Source: a virus. Taken from it: DNA of 21,355 nucleotides. Positions 13,644-20,015 of the stretch are shown here, piece by piece. The stretch spans positions 1-21,355 of IMG/VR virus record IMGVR_UViG_3300027782_000424; one strand, written 5' to 3'. Below the pieces are notes generated by a model, which saw only the letters and a list, made by a program, of their open reading frames with translations, was not told where the DNA came from and searched no databases. The position numbers were made by a program, and so were the translations under genes. Within the stretch, counting starts at the first letter, position 1. Each line of letters opens with the position of its first letter.

Positions 13644-13971
13644 TGGGCAATGCCTCCAGTGCGCGGCGGATAATCTTTAGCTGAACGGGTTCAAGCTTTT
13701 TTCCAGCAAGCATGGAGTATCCGTCTGCGCCCAATGCTTCCAGCGCTTGCTCTTTTAAGCTCGGCGGCTTGGGGCGGCGGGCGATGCGGAGGGGATTCGC
13801 TTGTGGATAGTTGTAGTTGCACTCAAGCCACTTACAACAAGCCTCAAGTTCCTGGTCGGCACCCCAGCGGGCGGCAAGGCTGAACACGGCATGGTCTGAT
13901 CGGTGGCTCAACATGTCTGCCCACTGCTGCACCAGCTCAGGCGGTGGGGTGATTGGGTCTTGGTTAGTCAT
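13636..13971 (-). CDS. Unknown early protein
   Basis: 111 residues. The N-terminal NQDPITPPPELVQQWADML is a pattern I associate with small hypothetical proteins of cyanobacteria and cyanophages. It is followed by ARWGADQELEACCKWLECNY and, after a basic Pro-rich stretch (RIARRPKPPSLKEQALEAL), a C-terminal helix (LEPVQLKIIRRALEAL). ATG 13971 overlaps the preceding stop by 8 nt (ATGACTAA). Function unknown. Confidence 0.8.
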   Translation of the reverse strand: MTNQDPITPPPELVQQWADMLSHRSDHAVFSLAARWGADQELEACCKWLECNYNYPQANPLRIARRPKPPSLKEQALEALGADGYSMLAGKKLEPVQLKIIRRALEALPND

Positions 13972-14233
13972 TGTTCAATCTGTTAGCAACAAGTTGTGCA
14001 TAACCAGCAATGTCATGCCACGAATCTGCATAGTCTGGATCACCATTAAGTATCCGCCCAATTTTGTGACAAATCATATCTAACGCTTCTATTTGATCAT
14101 GCTCCAGTTTTTTCTCGCGTGTGATTACATACAGAGCAATAATATCTTTTAGCTCGCAAGTAATTTCTGCGTGGCCCATGAAATCACCGTAACGTGATCC
14201 CCGTTCATCAAGTGTTGCCTGAATGTCGTTCAT
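13964..14233 (-). CDS. DUF6378-like small phage protein
   Basis: 89 residues. The pattern LDERGSRYGDFMGHAEITCELKD, then LEHDQIEALDMICHKIGRILNGDPDYADSWHDIAGYAQL matches the widespread small phage family annotated as DUF6378. The conserved H-x2-I/E, K-I-x-R-x-x-x-G and D-S-W-x-D-I-A-G-Y elements are all visible. Biochemical role is unsettled; the helical shape and His/Asp/Glu pattern recall nucleotide pyrophosphohydrolase-like helical bundles. It follows dCTP deaminase with an ATGA overlap, which would suit a nucleotide-pool role, but that is inference. Confidence 0.8.
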   Translation of the reverse strand: MNDIQATLDERGSRYGDFMGHAEITCELKDIIALYVITREKKLEHDQIEALDMICHKIGRILNGDPDYADSWHDIAGYAQLVANRLNND

Positions 14234-14742
14234 GTTTTGGAAGCGGTAACGGTGGAGTCAAAGTTGTAATGGCCAGTAACTGAATAATCTTGAGCTGGAG
14301 TTTGTGACATGCGATGGAATACAATCTGCCCAATACGCATCCCAGGCCAAATAGCAACAGGGTGCATAGAACGTGCATTCTGTAACTCCAACGTAAGTTT
14401 GGATCCACTCCAGCCAGGATCGCAATAACCAGCCATCAGATGCTCAATGCCTGATCTTGCTCTGGAACTTTTAAGCGCAAATTGCCCAGCAATGTTGGTA
14501 GGCAAAAAGAACGTTTCTTCCGTACATGCCAGCACAAATTCGTGAGGCTGTAGATAGAAAGGCTCCTCCTGCGTGTGACCACCGATGTCAATGGGGATCA
14601 TGGTGGGCCATTCGGCCACCTCAACCAATAAATCACAACCGAGTCTCACATCGAGACTAGCTGGATTGACGAGAGCTGGATCGTAGGGAGTCACAAGGCC
14701 CTGCTTGCACAGGGCCCGGATCTCTGTGTCACAGAGAATCAT
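14230..14742 (-). CDS. dcd: dCTP deaminase (dUTPase superfamily)
   Basis: 170 residues. Deaminates dCTP to dUTP, feeding dUMP and then dTTP synthesis. Signature segments in order: NPASLDVRLG (26-35), KSSRARSGI (91-99; the usual form is RSSLARLGL), GYCDPGWSG (105-113), LTLELQN with the likely catalytic Glu119, and PGMRIGQIVF (133-142). The usual C-terminal lid ends in a shorter form here. Length is slightly under the 190 or so residues of the bacterial enzyme. A dUTPase cannot be fully excluded, but the RSS-x-AR and D-P-G-W-S-G pattern favours a deaminase. It overlaps both neighbours by 4 nt. Confidence 0.9.
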   Translation of the reverse strand: MILCDTEIRALCKQGLVTPYDPALVNPASLDVRLGCDLLVEVAEWPTMIPIDIGGHTQEEPFYLQPHEFVLACTEETFFLPTNIAGQFALKSSRARSGIEHLMAGYCDPGWSGSKLTLELQNARSMHPVAIWPGMRIGQIVFHRMSQTPAQDYSVTGHYNFDSTVTASKT

Positions 14743-15116
14743 GCGGCAGTTTGCTGGAGATGAACGTGGTTCCAGGTTTTGCCGTATTTAATGGAGTTGA
14801 TGGTAGTTACATGTACCTTGTAATCGCGGCAGATCGCGCCAGCTTTTTCGCCAGCAGCAAGACGCCGTTTGATTTCCATCACCTTGCTAACAGTCAGTAA
14901 AGCCCTCGCATGGCGTTTGGACTTACGAGTCTTAGGTTGAGACTTGACTGGAGCAGTATCTGCCGGAGCCAGCACCGACTTAGTGATTGTGGGTTGCTCC
15001 CATGTAGCAGTTTGAGCACCACCAATAATGAAAGTGATGTTGTCCATGGCAGTTGCAATTTCAGTCACATAAGATGTGAGCTGATGCACTTCGCGGTCAG
15101 AAAGAAGAGTGATCAT
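14739..15116 (-). CDS. DNA-binding protein with homing-nuclease-type HTH
   Basis: 125 residues. The N-terminal half (DREVHQLTSYVTEIATAMDN) is helical and acidic. A Pro/Thr-rich linker with a basic cluster (KTRKSKRHARALL) leads to a C-terminal helix-turn-helix (TVSKVMEIKRRLAAGEKAGA then ICRDYKVHVTTINSIKYGKT) that aligns along its whole length with the C-terminal module of the HNH protein at 10179. No nuclease residues are present. A small regulator, or a nuclease-derived DNA-binding relic, fits best. Confidence 0.7.
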   Translation of the reverse strand: MITLLSDREVHQLTSYVTEIATAMDNITFIIGGAQTATWEQPTITKSVLAPADTAPVKSQPKTRKSKRHARALLTVSKVMEIKRRLAAGEKAGAICRDYKVHVTTINSIKYGKTWNHVHLQQTAA

Positions 15117-15152
15117 GTCAAAAAAGTTGGTTGGTACGTTAACGAGAAGCAG

Positions 15153-15413
15153 CTAAGGGCTATTCTTCTCGATCTGGATTGCAGACTGAAAATAGCTTGC
15201 CACTTTCATACGGTAGAAAATTTGTCCTCCCTCTTTTGATTGACGATCATCAAGATTGGAATACTCATGGCGGGCATCATTTAGAGCAGTAAGTGTTTCG
15301 ATGTTTAGCGTCTCCAGATCCACATCAGAGATGTCTTTGATGTTTTCCAGTGAGAATGTCTTGCCAAGCAAGAATGATCTGAAGAATGGAGCGTTAGTTG
15401 GCGTTTGGGTCAT
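15153..15413 (-). CDS. Unknown early protein
   Basis: 86 residues from ATG 15413, overlapping the 3' end of the upstream gene by 20 nt. N-terminal FFRSFLLGKTFSLENIKDIS, a helical middle (VDLETLNIETLTALNDARHEY) and a C-terminus with YFQSAIQIEKNSP. No recognised motif. A 36-nt non-coding gap follows before the HTH gene. Confidence 0.65.
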   Translation of the reverse strand: MTQTPTNAPFFRSFLLGKTFSLENIKDISDVDLETLNIETLTALNDARHEYSNLDDRQSKEGGQIFYRMKVASYFQSAIQIEKNSP

Positions 15414-15663
15414 TGAAACTTGGATCCTGGGCTTTAAGGTCTAACAGAGTTGAAGTTGGCAGGCTGAGGATTTCTTGGATCACCAGCCTGGCTAGCTTCT
15501 GGCTATCCACAGTATCAGCAAGTTCTAGCTTGGCAATGATCTTGTGAAAAAGCTGGGTAAGAGTTGTTGGTCTGACCCAGCTTGTGTCGGATGGAATTGG
15601 CTCGGTACCGTATTCCCAGTCGTCGTAGTCGTCCGAGTTCCGAAGATCCCTGGCGTTAGACAT
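15394..15663 (-). CDS. Unknown acidic early protein
   Basis: 89 residues from ATG 15663, which overlaps the previous stop by 8 nt (ATGTCTAA); an in-frame start at 15729 lies inside the upstream gene and is rejected. The N-terminus is rich in Asp/Tyr/Trp (RNSDDYDDWEYGTEPIP); the rest is helical (LTQLFHKIIAKLELADTVDS, LARLVIQEILSLPTSTLLDL). Function unknown. Confidence 0.65.
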   Translation of the reverse strand: MSNARDLRNSDDYDDWEYGTEPIPSDTSWVRPTTLTQLFHKIIAKLELADTVDSQKLARLVIQEILSLPTSTLLDLKAQDPSFNDPNAN

Positions 15664-15919
15664 CCCAATCCGACGTGTCCACCAGTTCCCAGTTGTCGAT
15701 GCGCTCGGCAAAAAGTTGTCTGAGTCCATCGTCGGTAGCTGGAATTACGTCCTCTTCAGAAAAGTAGAAGGAGCCTCTGCACAGGGCAGGGCAATACTCT
15801 TCTGGATCATCCTGGGTCTGAGGACTAGAGATGGCAGCATCTTCGACAATAGCTTGCACGACGCATGTGCTGTCAGGAGTAAAGATAACGTCATAGATTT
15901 CAAGGACATCGGGATTCAC
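15656..15919 (-). CDS. Unknown acidic early protein
   Basis: 87 residues from GTG 15919, overlapping the previous gene's stop (GTGA). Strongly acidic (many Asp/Glu, very few Lys/Arg), with VLEIYDVIFTPDSTCVVQAI, a Cys pair region (EEYCPALCRG) and an acidic Trp-rich end (ERIDNWELVDTSDWDV). Such acidic small phage proteins may mimic DNA or bind host proteins, but nothing specific supports that here. Confidence 0.65.
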   Translation of the reverse strand: MNPDVLEIYDVIFTPDSTCVVQAIVEDAAISSPQTQDDPEEYCPALCRGSFYFSEEDVIPATDDGLRQLFAERIDNWELVDTSDWDV

Positions 15920-16155
15920 TTGACTGCCTCCTTAGTGATGGCGGTGGCTTCCATGCTGTCCATCCAGGCATCCCAGGACATCTTTAGGAATTGCTCCATG
16001 TCCTGGAGCTTTTGGAGGTTGTAGCGGTCGTAAGTGCAGTTGAGGCCAACTTTCTCAAGCTCGTCGATGCGCTGCTCAAACACGATGGAGGAGTAGCGAA
16101 CGGCAAAGTACCAGGAGCTGAGGTGCTCATTGGAAATTTCAGTGTGGGTAGTCAT
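15916..16155 (-). CDS. Unknown helical early protein
   Basis: 79 residues from ATG 16155; the longer in-frame version from 16263 would overlap the upstream membrane peptide and is less likely. HLSSWYFAVRYSSIVFEQRI then DELEKVGLNCTYDRYNLQKL and QDMEQFLKMSWDAWMDSMEA: largely helical with aromatic residues. Stop overlaps the next GTG (GTGA). Function unknown. Confidence 0.65.
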   Translation of the reverse strand: MTTHTEISNEHLSSWYFAVRYSSIVFEQRIDELEKVGLNCTYDRYNLQKLQDMEQFLKMSWDAWMDSMEATAITKEAVK

Positions 16156-16176
16156 GTTATGTAGTAGAGGATTGAG

Positions 16177-16198
16177 GCAGGAAGCTCCCGCCTCCTGC
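16177..16198. other. Short hairpin in the 52-bp gap before 15916-16155
   Basis: GCAGGA / TCCTGC, 6-bp stem with a 10-nt loop, in the gap between the 36-aa peptide and the next gene. On the coding (minus) strand the 5' arm contains AGGAGG, a Shine-Dalgarno-like sequence, but it lies about 37 nt from the ATG. No U-tail. Significance uncertain. Confidence 0.3.
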
Positions 16199-16207
16199 AC
16201 AGTAGTG

Positions 16208-16318
16208 TTACACAGCACCAGCAAGCTGGCAAGTGTGCCAGTTGTAAAAGTACACAATCCCAAGCATGATCGCTGAAAAGGCTTGCAGCGCAGTCCATCT
16301 CAGCGATTTGGTGAGCAA
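16208..16318 (-). CDS. 36-aa membrane peptide, probable TTG start
   Basis: Reading on from the stop at 16320, TTG 16316-16318 (one nt after the TAA) opens a frame of 36 residues: MLTKSLRWTALQAFSAIMLG followed by IVYFYNWHTCQLAGAV. Basic N-terminus and one membrane span (residues 9-27). A longer frame from ATG 16435 would lie mainly inside the upstream gene and has no membrane logic there. The alternative internal ATG gives only 19 residues. Real but non-ATG-started is my preference; chance is possible. Confidence 0.45.
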   Translation of the reverse strand: MLTKSLRWTALQAFSAIMLGIVYFYNWHTCQLAGAV

Positions 16319-16319
16319 G

Positions 16320-16640
16320 TTATGTTGTGGGCACCCCAAGCTGCTCGGGGCTGTAGGCAGTAAGGACGCAGACATCGGCACCTTGGCGTAGGCACTGCCC
16401 CACGGTGTAGTGGAAGATGTGCTCCGCCTCGTCACACTCGTCGATCTGGAACTGATCCACCTCCACAGGGCGGCCAGCCCGGTACCAAGTCAGCCGCACG
16501 ATGGAGTGGATCTCATCGGGCAGCGGACCCGTGGTAAAGCCCAGCGTGGGACGCCGGGGCGGTTTGGGCTGGGACTTACTGGCCATGAGGAAAAGTAGCC
16601 AGCTGGCTACACGCATCAGTCCAAGGTAGAGGTTAGGCAT
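16320..16640 (-). CDS. Unknown early protein, N-terminal hydrophobic segment or internal start
   Basis: 106 residues from ATG 16640, which overlaps the HNH stop by 8 nt (ATGCCTAA). The first 20 residues (MPNLYLGLMRVASWLLFLMA) are hydrophobic and could be a membrane anchor. A second candidate start, Met20 (16583), gives a soluble 87-residue protein beginning MASKSQPKPPRRP. The body (DEIHSIVRLTWYRAGRPVEV then a DECDEAEHIFHYTVGQCLRQ helix) looks like a compact alpha/beta domain. The overlap favours the longer start. Function unknown. Confidence 0.65.
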   Translation of the reverse strand: MPNLYLGLMRVASWLLFLMASKSQPKPPRRPTLGFTTGPLPDEIHSIVRLTWYRAGRPVEVDQFQIDECDEAEHIFHYTVGQCLRQGADVCVLTAYSPEQLGVPTT

Positions 16641-17364
16641 CAGTAAATTCGGTGTAGTTCACCAGGCGGTCGGATTTCCCACGGTTACAGTCTGAGCATA
16701 AAGTTCTTAAATTGTGTAACTCGTTACTACCACCTTTGGAAACTGGAATTGTGTGATCTACCTCAAGAACGGCTCCTAGTGCAGGTGACGCCCCGCAGTC
16801 CATGCACCGAAAACCGTCTCTTTCCAGAACTTTATGTCGTGTACACACTGAAACATTGCGGTATTTATTCATAGCACGAAAATACTTTTTAGCGATTTTT
16901 CCACCTGATACATTATCAGATTTTGCAAAAGCATTAGATGAAATTCTGATACCCGAGTATTCAAATATATCTTTAAACGCTTTACCTAAAAAGTATATGT
17001 GATCTTCTCCAAAAGCGTTAGAACTTTTACCTGACATGTGAAGAACCCAATCAAAAATATCTGCCATACAGCTGATTTCACCAAAATCGATTGAGTAGTA
17101 ACAAGCCTCGTGGTACAACTCGTAAACCTCTTTGCTGTCAACTTCTACACAGCGTAGTTCCCACGGACCCCACGTTTTATACAGATTGTCGGCACCCTTT
17201 ACAAAAGGAAAATATGAATTTATACGGTCTTGTGCAGTCTGTAACGAATACACGGGTGTTTTTTCCTGTTGATCTAGAACAATTTGTGTGTGAGGATTGG
17301 AGTGCGTAGGCATAGGATCTTCGGAGCAGGCTCCGGGCGTAGGTGAACGGGGCAATGCGGCCAC
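16633..17364 (-). CDS. HNH endonuclease (McrA-like core) with unknown N-terminal domain
   Basis: 243 residues from GTG 17364, or 226 from ATG 17313 (MPTHSNPHTQ), which looks at least as good. The C-terminal HNH core (long-form numbering) has C187-x2-C190, VDHTIPVSKGG with Asp203 and His204, Asn218 in 'LHNLR', C223-x2-C226 and N227. The N-terminal 150 residues (TAQDRINSYFPFVKGADNLY, then many aromatic and acidic residues) do not match a family I know and may set specificity. The gene is clearly more AT-rich than the primase-helicase gene before it, a sign of separate origin. It lies just downstream of the helicase gene behind a GC-rich hairpin, and overlaps the next gene by 8 nt. Confidence 0.85.
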   Translation of the reverse strand: MAALPRSPTPGACSEDPMPTHSNPHTQIVLDQQEKTPVYSLQTAQDRINSYFPFVKGADNLYKTWGPWELRCVEVDSKEVYELYHEACYYSIDFGEISCMADIFDWVLHMSGKSSNAFGEDHIYFLGKAFKDIFEYSGIRISSNAFAKSDNVSGGKIAKKYFRAMNKYRNVSVCTRHKVLERDGFRCMDCGASPALGAVLEVDHTIPVSKGGSNELHNLRTLCSDCNRGKSDRLVNYTEFTDA

Positions 17365-17381
17365 TGGTGTGGTGACGCATT

Positions 17382-17404
17382 AGGAGGGGCTCCCCACCCC
17401 TCCT
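17382..17404. other. Perfect 8-bp GC-rich hairpin between primase-helicase and HNH gene
   Basis: AGGAGGGG / CCCCTCCT with a 7-nt loop. It lies 18 nt after the primase-helicase stop and 17 nt before the HNH GTG. On the transcribed (minus) strand there is no U-tail after it, so it is not an ordinary terminator in the sense direction. On the plus strand a short T4 run follows, so weak termination of antisense RNA is possible. Confidence 0.65.
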
Positions 17405-17421
17405 TTTGCCGTGTCTGGAGC

Positions 17422-19866
17422 TTAGCCCCAGAAGTTGGTGGCCTCCTGGATCAGCTGCTCCAACTCTTGAGGGGTGCGTTCGTCACGTGCGGGGAATTCC
17501 TCTCGCGTGAATATAGAACTGTCCTGCTGTCCCAAACTCTGAGAACCCTTGCGGGGCAAGGTATCTGCCGGATTCACCTGTCCTAGTTTGTCCCGTTTTG
17601 TCCCAACCTGTCCTTTTGCTGTCCTAGGAGCAGGTTCAGGACAACTTGAGACAGAATCGGACAAAACGGGACAACCACTTTCCTCAGATCCAGCTCCAGC
17701 ACTGGTTTTTTCTTCTTTAGGACAGGTACTACCTCCTCCCCCCCTGTGCGCGAGGACTGCTAAGTACCTCTTGCTGGAACGATCTCCCTCAGCAACCACC
17801 AATCCCCGATCAACCAAGCGCTGGAGCGACTTGGCAATGGCGCTGACACTGCCCCCCAGTAACGGGTCGGCATTCAACTCCCCTTTTGTCATCGGTACGC
17901 CCTTGGTACGGAGGCGTTGGAGCACCCGATCAATGATCGAAGCAGGACTGGCGGAATCGACCCCATCCACAGGAGGCAGATCCTGCAGCGAGAAAGTCAG
18001 ATCCTCCTTCTGGCGCAAGATCAGCTGCTTGCCCTCATTGCCCTCGCGGCTCTTGCCAATGGTGATAAGCCGCGCAGAGGCCCCTACACGCTCCAGCTCG
18101 GCCTTCTCCGGGCGTCGGATGCCCCAAGACTCATCCACGGCATCCTGGAGCGCTGAGGTGCCCCTGAAGTCGCCAGTCTTGGATGCGTGGTGGATGAAGA
18201 CGATGGTGGTTGCGGGGAAACTCTCCCCGTTCTCAGCGCTGTACCAGTAGATCGGCTCGGCATACTCGGCCTTGTTCTGGTCAAAAGCACACCCCCGCAT
18301 ACAGGCCGTAACCGAGTCCCACACCACGAGCTTGGGCTGGTGCTCTTCGATCTGTTGGATGAACCACGGATACCAAAGCATCGAAACTTTGTTCCGCACA
18401 ATCACAGGATCCTCAGAGGTGAAGTCCAAATCCTGAAACTGCTTACGAATACGGCGACTGTTCTGGTCCCCGTTCAGCCAAAGCACCGTGCCTTGTTCAA
18501 CTGGAACCTCCTGTCCTCGGACAGAAAAAGGCGTTCCCCTAGCAATGTGCTGAGCCAGAGTCAACACAGCCATGGTTTTGCCGCAACCACCGCGACCGTG
18601 CATTAACACGGTTCCAGGCTTAGGTAACAACTCTGGAATCAAGTACTCAATCGGAGTTTCTTCCGTAGCAAAAATTTCTTGCAAGGTGCCCCCATTGGAT
18701 CCACGACGAAACTCCTGATCGGCAATGAGCAGCCGCACAACAGCTGCTGCCTCGCGGTAGCCAGCTTCCTGGGCAATTTCATGCAGTTTGTGCTGCACTT
18801 CAGACGGGTTAGGCAGTTTCATGGCTGCCTCAGCTCGCTTGACGATTTCTACGTGCGAAAGACCAGCATTACGAAACCGCTGCACCCGATCCACCTCAAC
18901 ATCAGCAACCACCTTCCGCAGATCCTCGGACAACCACAACCGGCCAGGCATCTGCTGATCTGCCATCCAAAAGAGCGTCCCAAGGCTCACAGAACCGCGC
19001 TTAAAGCTCTTCCAGACGGCTTCGCAGGGGTTGGAACCACCAGACCACTCATCACTGAATTCGGGATCCTCAGCAGACCAGGCAGACCACAACGTCAAGC
19101 CCAGATCAGTGGGCAGCTCGCTGTGGATCGCCATGCCCACCTTCACCCACTGATCCCGGCTACCAGCACCCTGCCCTGGGATGAACTTCAAAGCTGATTG
19201 GATGATCTCAGCAACCTCACCTGGATCCCGATCTGAGAAATCAAGGGCCTTACGGTTTTTGATAAAGCCGCCATCAACAACACCTTTTCCACAGGCATCA
19301 CGCATCTCAGCCAGCAACCATTCAGGTGCTTCTGGGACAGCCGTGAGATCCCCTTCAAAGTGATAGTGACCCTCTGGAGCCTTTCCATCACTGGAGCCCG
19401 GATACGCCCCGTAGATGACCCCCTGACGGCCCCAGAGCACCTCGTAGCCAGCGCCCGTATCAGACAACCCAATGCCCCGCACATGGCCCCACAGAGCCTC
19501 TGGGACACGGAACAGGTACTTGGCAGCGTTGCCTTTAGTAGACGTAACGACTGGAGCACCATCCAAGGTGTTACCCCAACCCTTTTTCAAACGGGCAAGG
19601 TTGCGATCCACGTCCAGGATCACAAGGCCATTGCTCCTAGCCCCAGTAAAAACGCCAACTGCCTGGAACACCGCAGGCTTACGAACGATCTGGAGCGCAA
19701 CGTCTCCAGGCCCCATCACGACATGGTGCGATTTCTCCAGGGGCGTCTTGCCCTTGCTTTCCTTACCAGAGTGCAAATGCGACCCTTTGACGTAAATCGG
19801 TGCATATGCACCACCTTGAGGCAGCTGGTGAACGAACGCCAGCAACTCTTGCGACTTCTGAGACAC
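17422..19866 (-). CDS. Replicative primase-polymerase / helicase
   Basis: 814 residues. The N-terminal Prim-Pol domain (about 15-190) has GVFTGARSNGLVILDVD (71-87) with metal ligands Asp85 and Asp87, and the YEVLWGRQGVIYG strand pair. A primase C-terminal (PriCT_2-like) domain follows (about 215-305). A RecA-like helicase domain (about 405-590) has Walker A GRGGCGKT (424-431), Walker B LVVWD (513-517) and FIHHASKTGDFRGTSAL (557-573), as in RepA/AAA_25 helicases. A winged helix at about 645-705 is followed by a disordered Pro/Ser/Lys linker and a short C-terminal helix. It would prime and unwind DNA for the family A polymerase. GTG start with a good Shine-Dalgarno. The linker codes through a phased DNA repeat array (17579-17673). 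Confidence 0.93.
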   Translation of the reverse strand: MSQKSQELLAFVHQLPQGGAYAPIYVKGSHLHSGKESKGKTPLEKSHHVVMGPGDVALQIVRKPAVFQAVGVFTGARSNGLVILDVDRNLARLKKGWGNTLDGAPVVTSTKGNAAKYLFRVPEALWGHVRGIGLSDTGAGYEVLWGRQGVIYGAYPGSSDGKAPEGHYHFEGDLTAVPEAPEWLLAEMRDACGKGVVDGGFIKNRKALDFSDRDPGEVAEIIQSALKFIPGQGAGSRDQWVKVGMAIHSELPTDLGLTLWSAWSAEDPEFSDEWSGGSNPCEAVWKSFKRGSVSLGTLFWMADQQMPGRLWLSEDLRKVVADVEVDRVQRFRNAGLSHVEIVKRAEAAMKLPNPSEVQHKLHEIAQEAGYREAAAVVRLLIADQEFRRGSNGGTLQEIFATEETPIEYLIPELLPKPGTVLMHGRGGCGKTMAVLTLAQHIARGTPFSVRGQEVPVEQGTVLWLNGDQNSRRIRKQFQDLDFTSEDPVIVRNKVSMLWYPWFIQQIEEHQPKLVVWDSVTACMRGCAFDQNKAEYAEPIYWYSAENGESFPATTIVFIHHASKTGDFRGTSALQDAVDESWGIRRPEKAELERVGASARLITIGKSREGNEGKQLILRQKEDLTFSLQDLPPVDGVDSASPASIIDRVLQRLRTKGVPMTKGELNADPLLGGSVSAIAKSLQRLVDRGLVVAEGDRSSKRYLAVLAHRGGGGSTCPKEEKTSAGAGSEESGCPVLSDSVSSCPEPAPRTAKGQVGTKRDKLGQVNPADTLPRKGSQSLGQQDSSIFTREEFPARDERTPQELEQLIQEATNFWG
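17579..17673. repeat. Phased TGTCC box array in two opposed arms
   Basis: TGTCC starts at 17579, 17589, 17599, 17609 and 17620 on the plus strand, then on the minus strand as GGACA at 17639, 17659 and 17669, with one variant (AGACA) at 17649. Spacing is 10 bp except once 11. Flanks often continue as TGTCC[CT]NNTT. Outer arms contain a perfect 16-bp inverted repeat, TTGTCCCGTTTTGTCC (17588-17603) against 17659-17674, and inner arms TGTCCT/AGGACA. Extra boxes lie at 17520, 17528 and 17720. Because the period is 10, each copy falls in a different codon phase. Confidence 0.8.
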
Positions 19867-19875
19867 AGTGTTAGA

Positions 19876-19881
19876 CTCCTA
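19876..19881 (-). promoter_or_regulatory. Shine-Dalgarno of the primase-helicase gene
   Basis: On the minus strand TAGGAG lies 9 nt before GTG 19866. This supports the GTG as the real start and is one of few strong ribosome binding sites in the window. Confidence 0.6.
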
Positions 19882-19897
19882 CAGAACATTGGGAACT

Positions 19898-19931
19898 ACA
19901 CCCCAGAGGCCAACGCCCTTGGGGTGTTTTT
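19898..19931 (+). terminator. Terminator-like hairpin in the divergent intergenic region
   Basis: ACACCCC (19898-19904) pairs with GGGGTGT (19921-19927), inner GC pairs add to it, and TTTTT follows on the plus strand. It lies between divergent genes, so the plus-strand RNA it would end starts either within the primase-helicase gene (antisense) or is a leader of the gene at 20016. In the other direction it has no U-tail and would form part of the primase-helicase 5' leader or upstream DNA. The rest of the 149-bp gap (19867-20015) shows no confident promoter by eye. Confidence 0.6.
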
Positions 19932-20015
19932 GTATGGTAGCCAAGGCGGCAACCCCGTGCTACTGTGACACAACCGGCAGGACAAAACCTGCTGGAGCAA
20001 CCACAACACTCAATC

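Noticed and set aside
17549-18250. 233-codon open frame on the plus strand
   Set aside because: Lies wholly antisense to the primase-helicase gene, whose motifs are complete. The product is Ser/Pro/Arg-rich without a domain, a typical shadow of GC-biased codons.
19360-19968. 202-codon open frame on the plus strand running toward the 20016 gene
   Set aside because: Antisense to the Prim-Pol domain, which has intact catalytic residues. Part of an antisense RNA is possible but a protein is unlikely.
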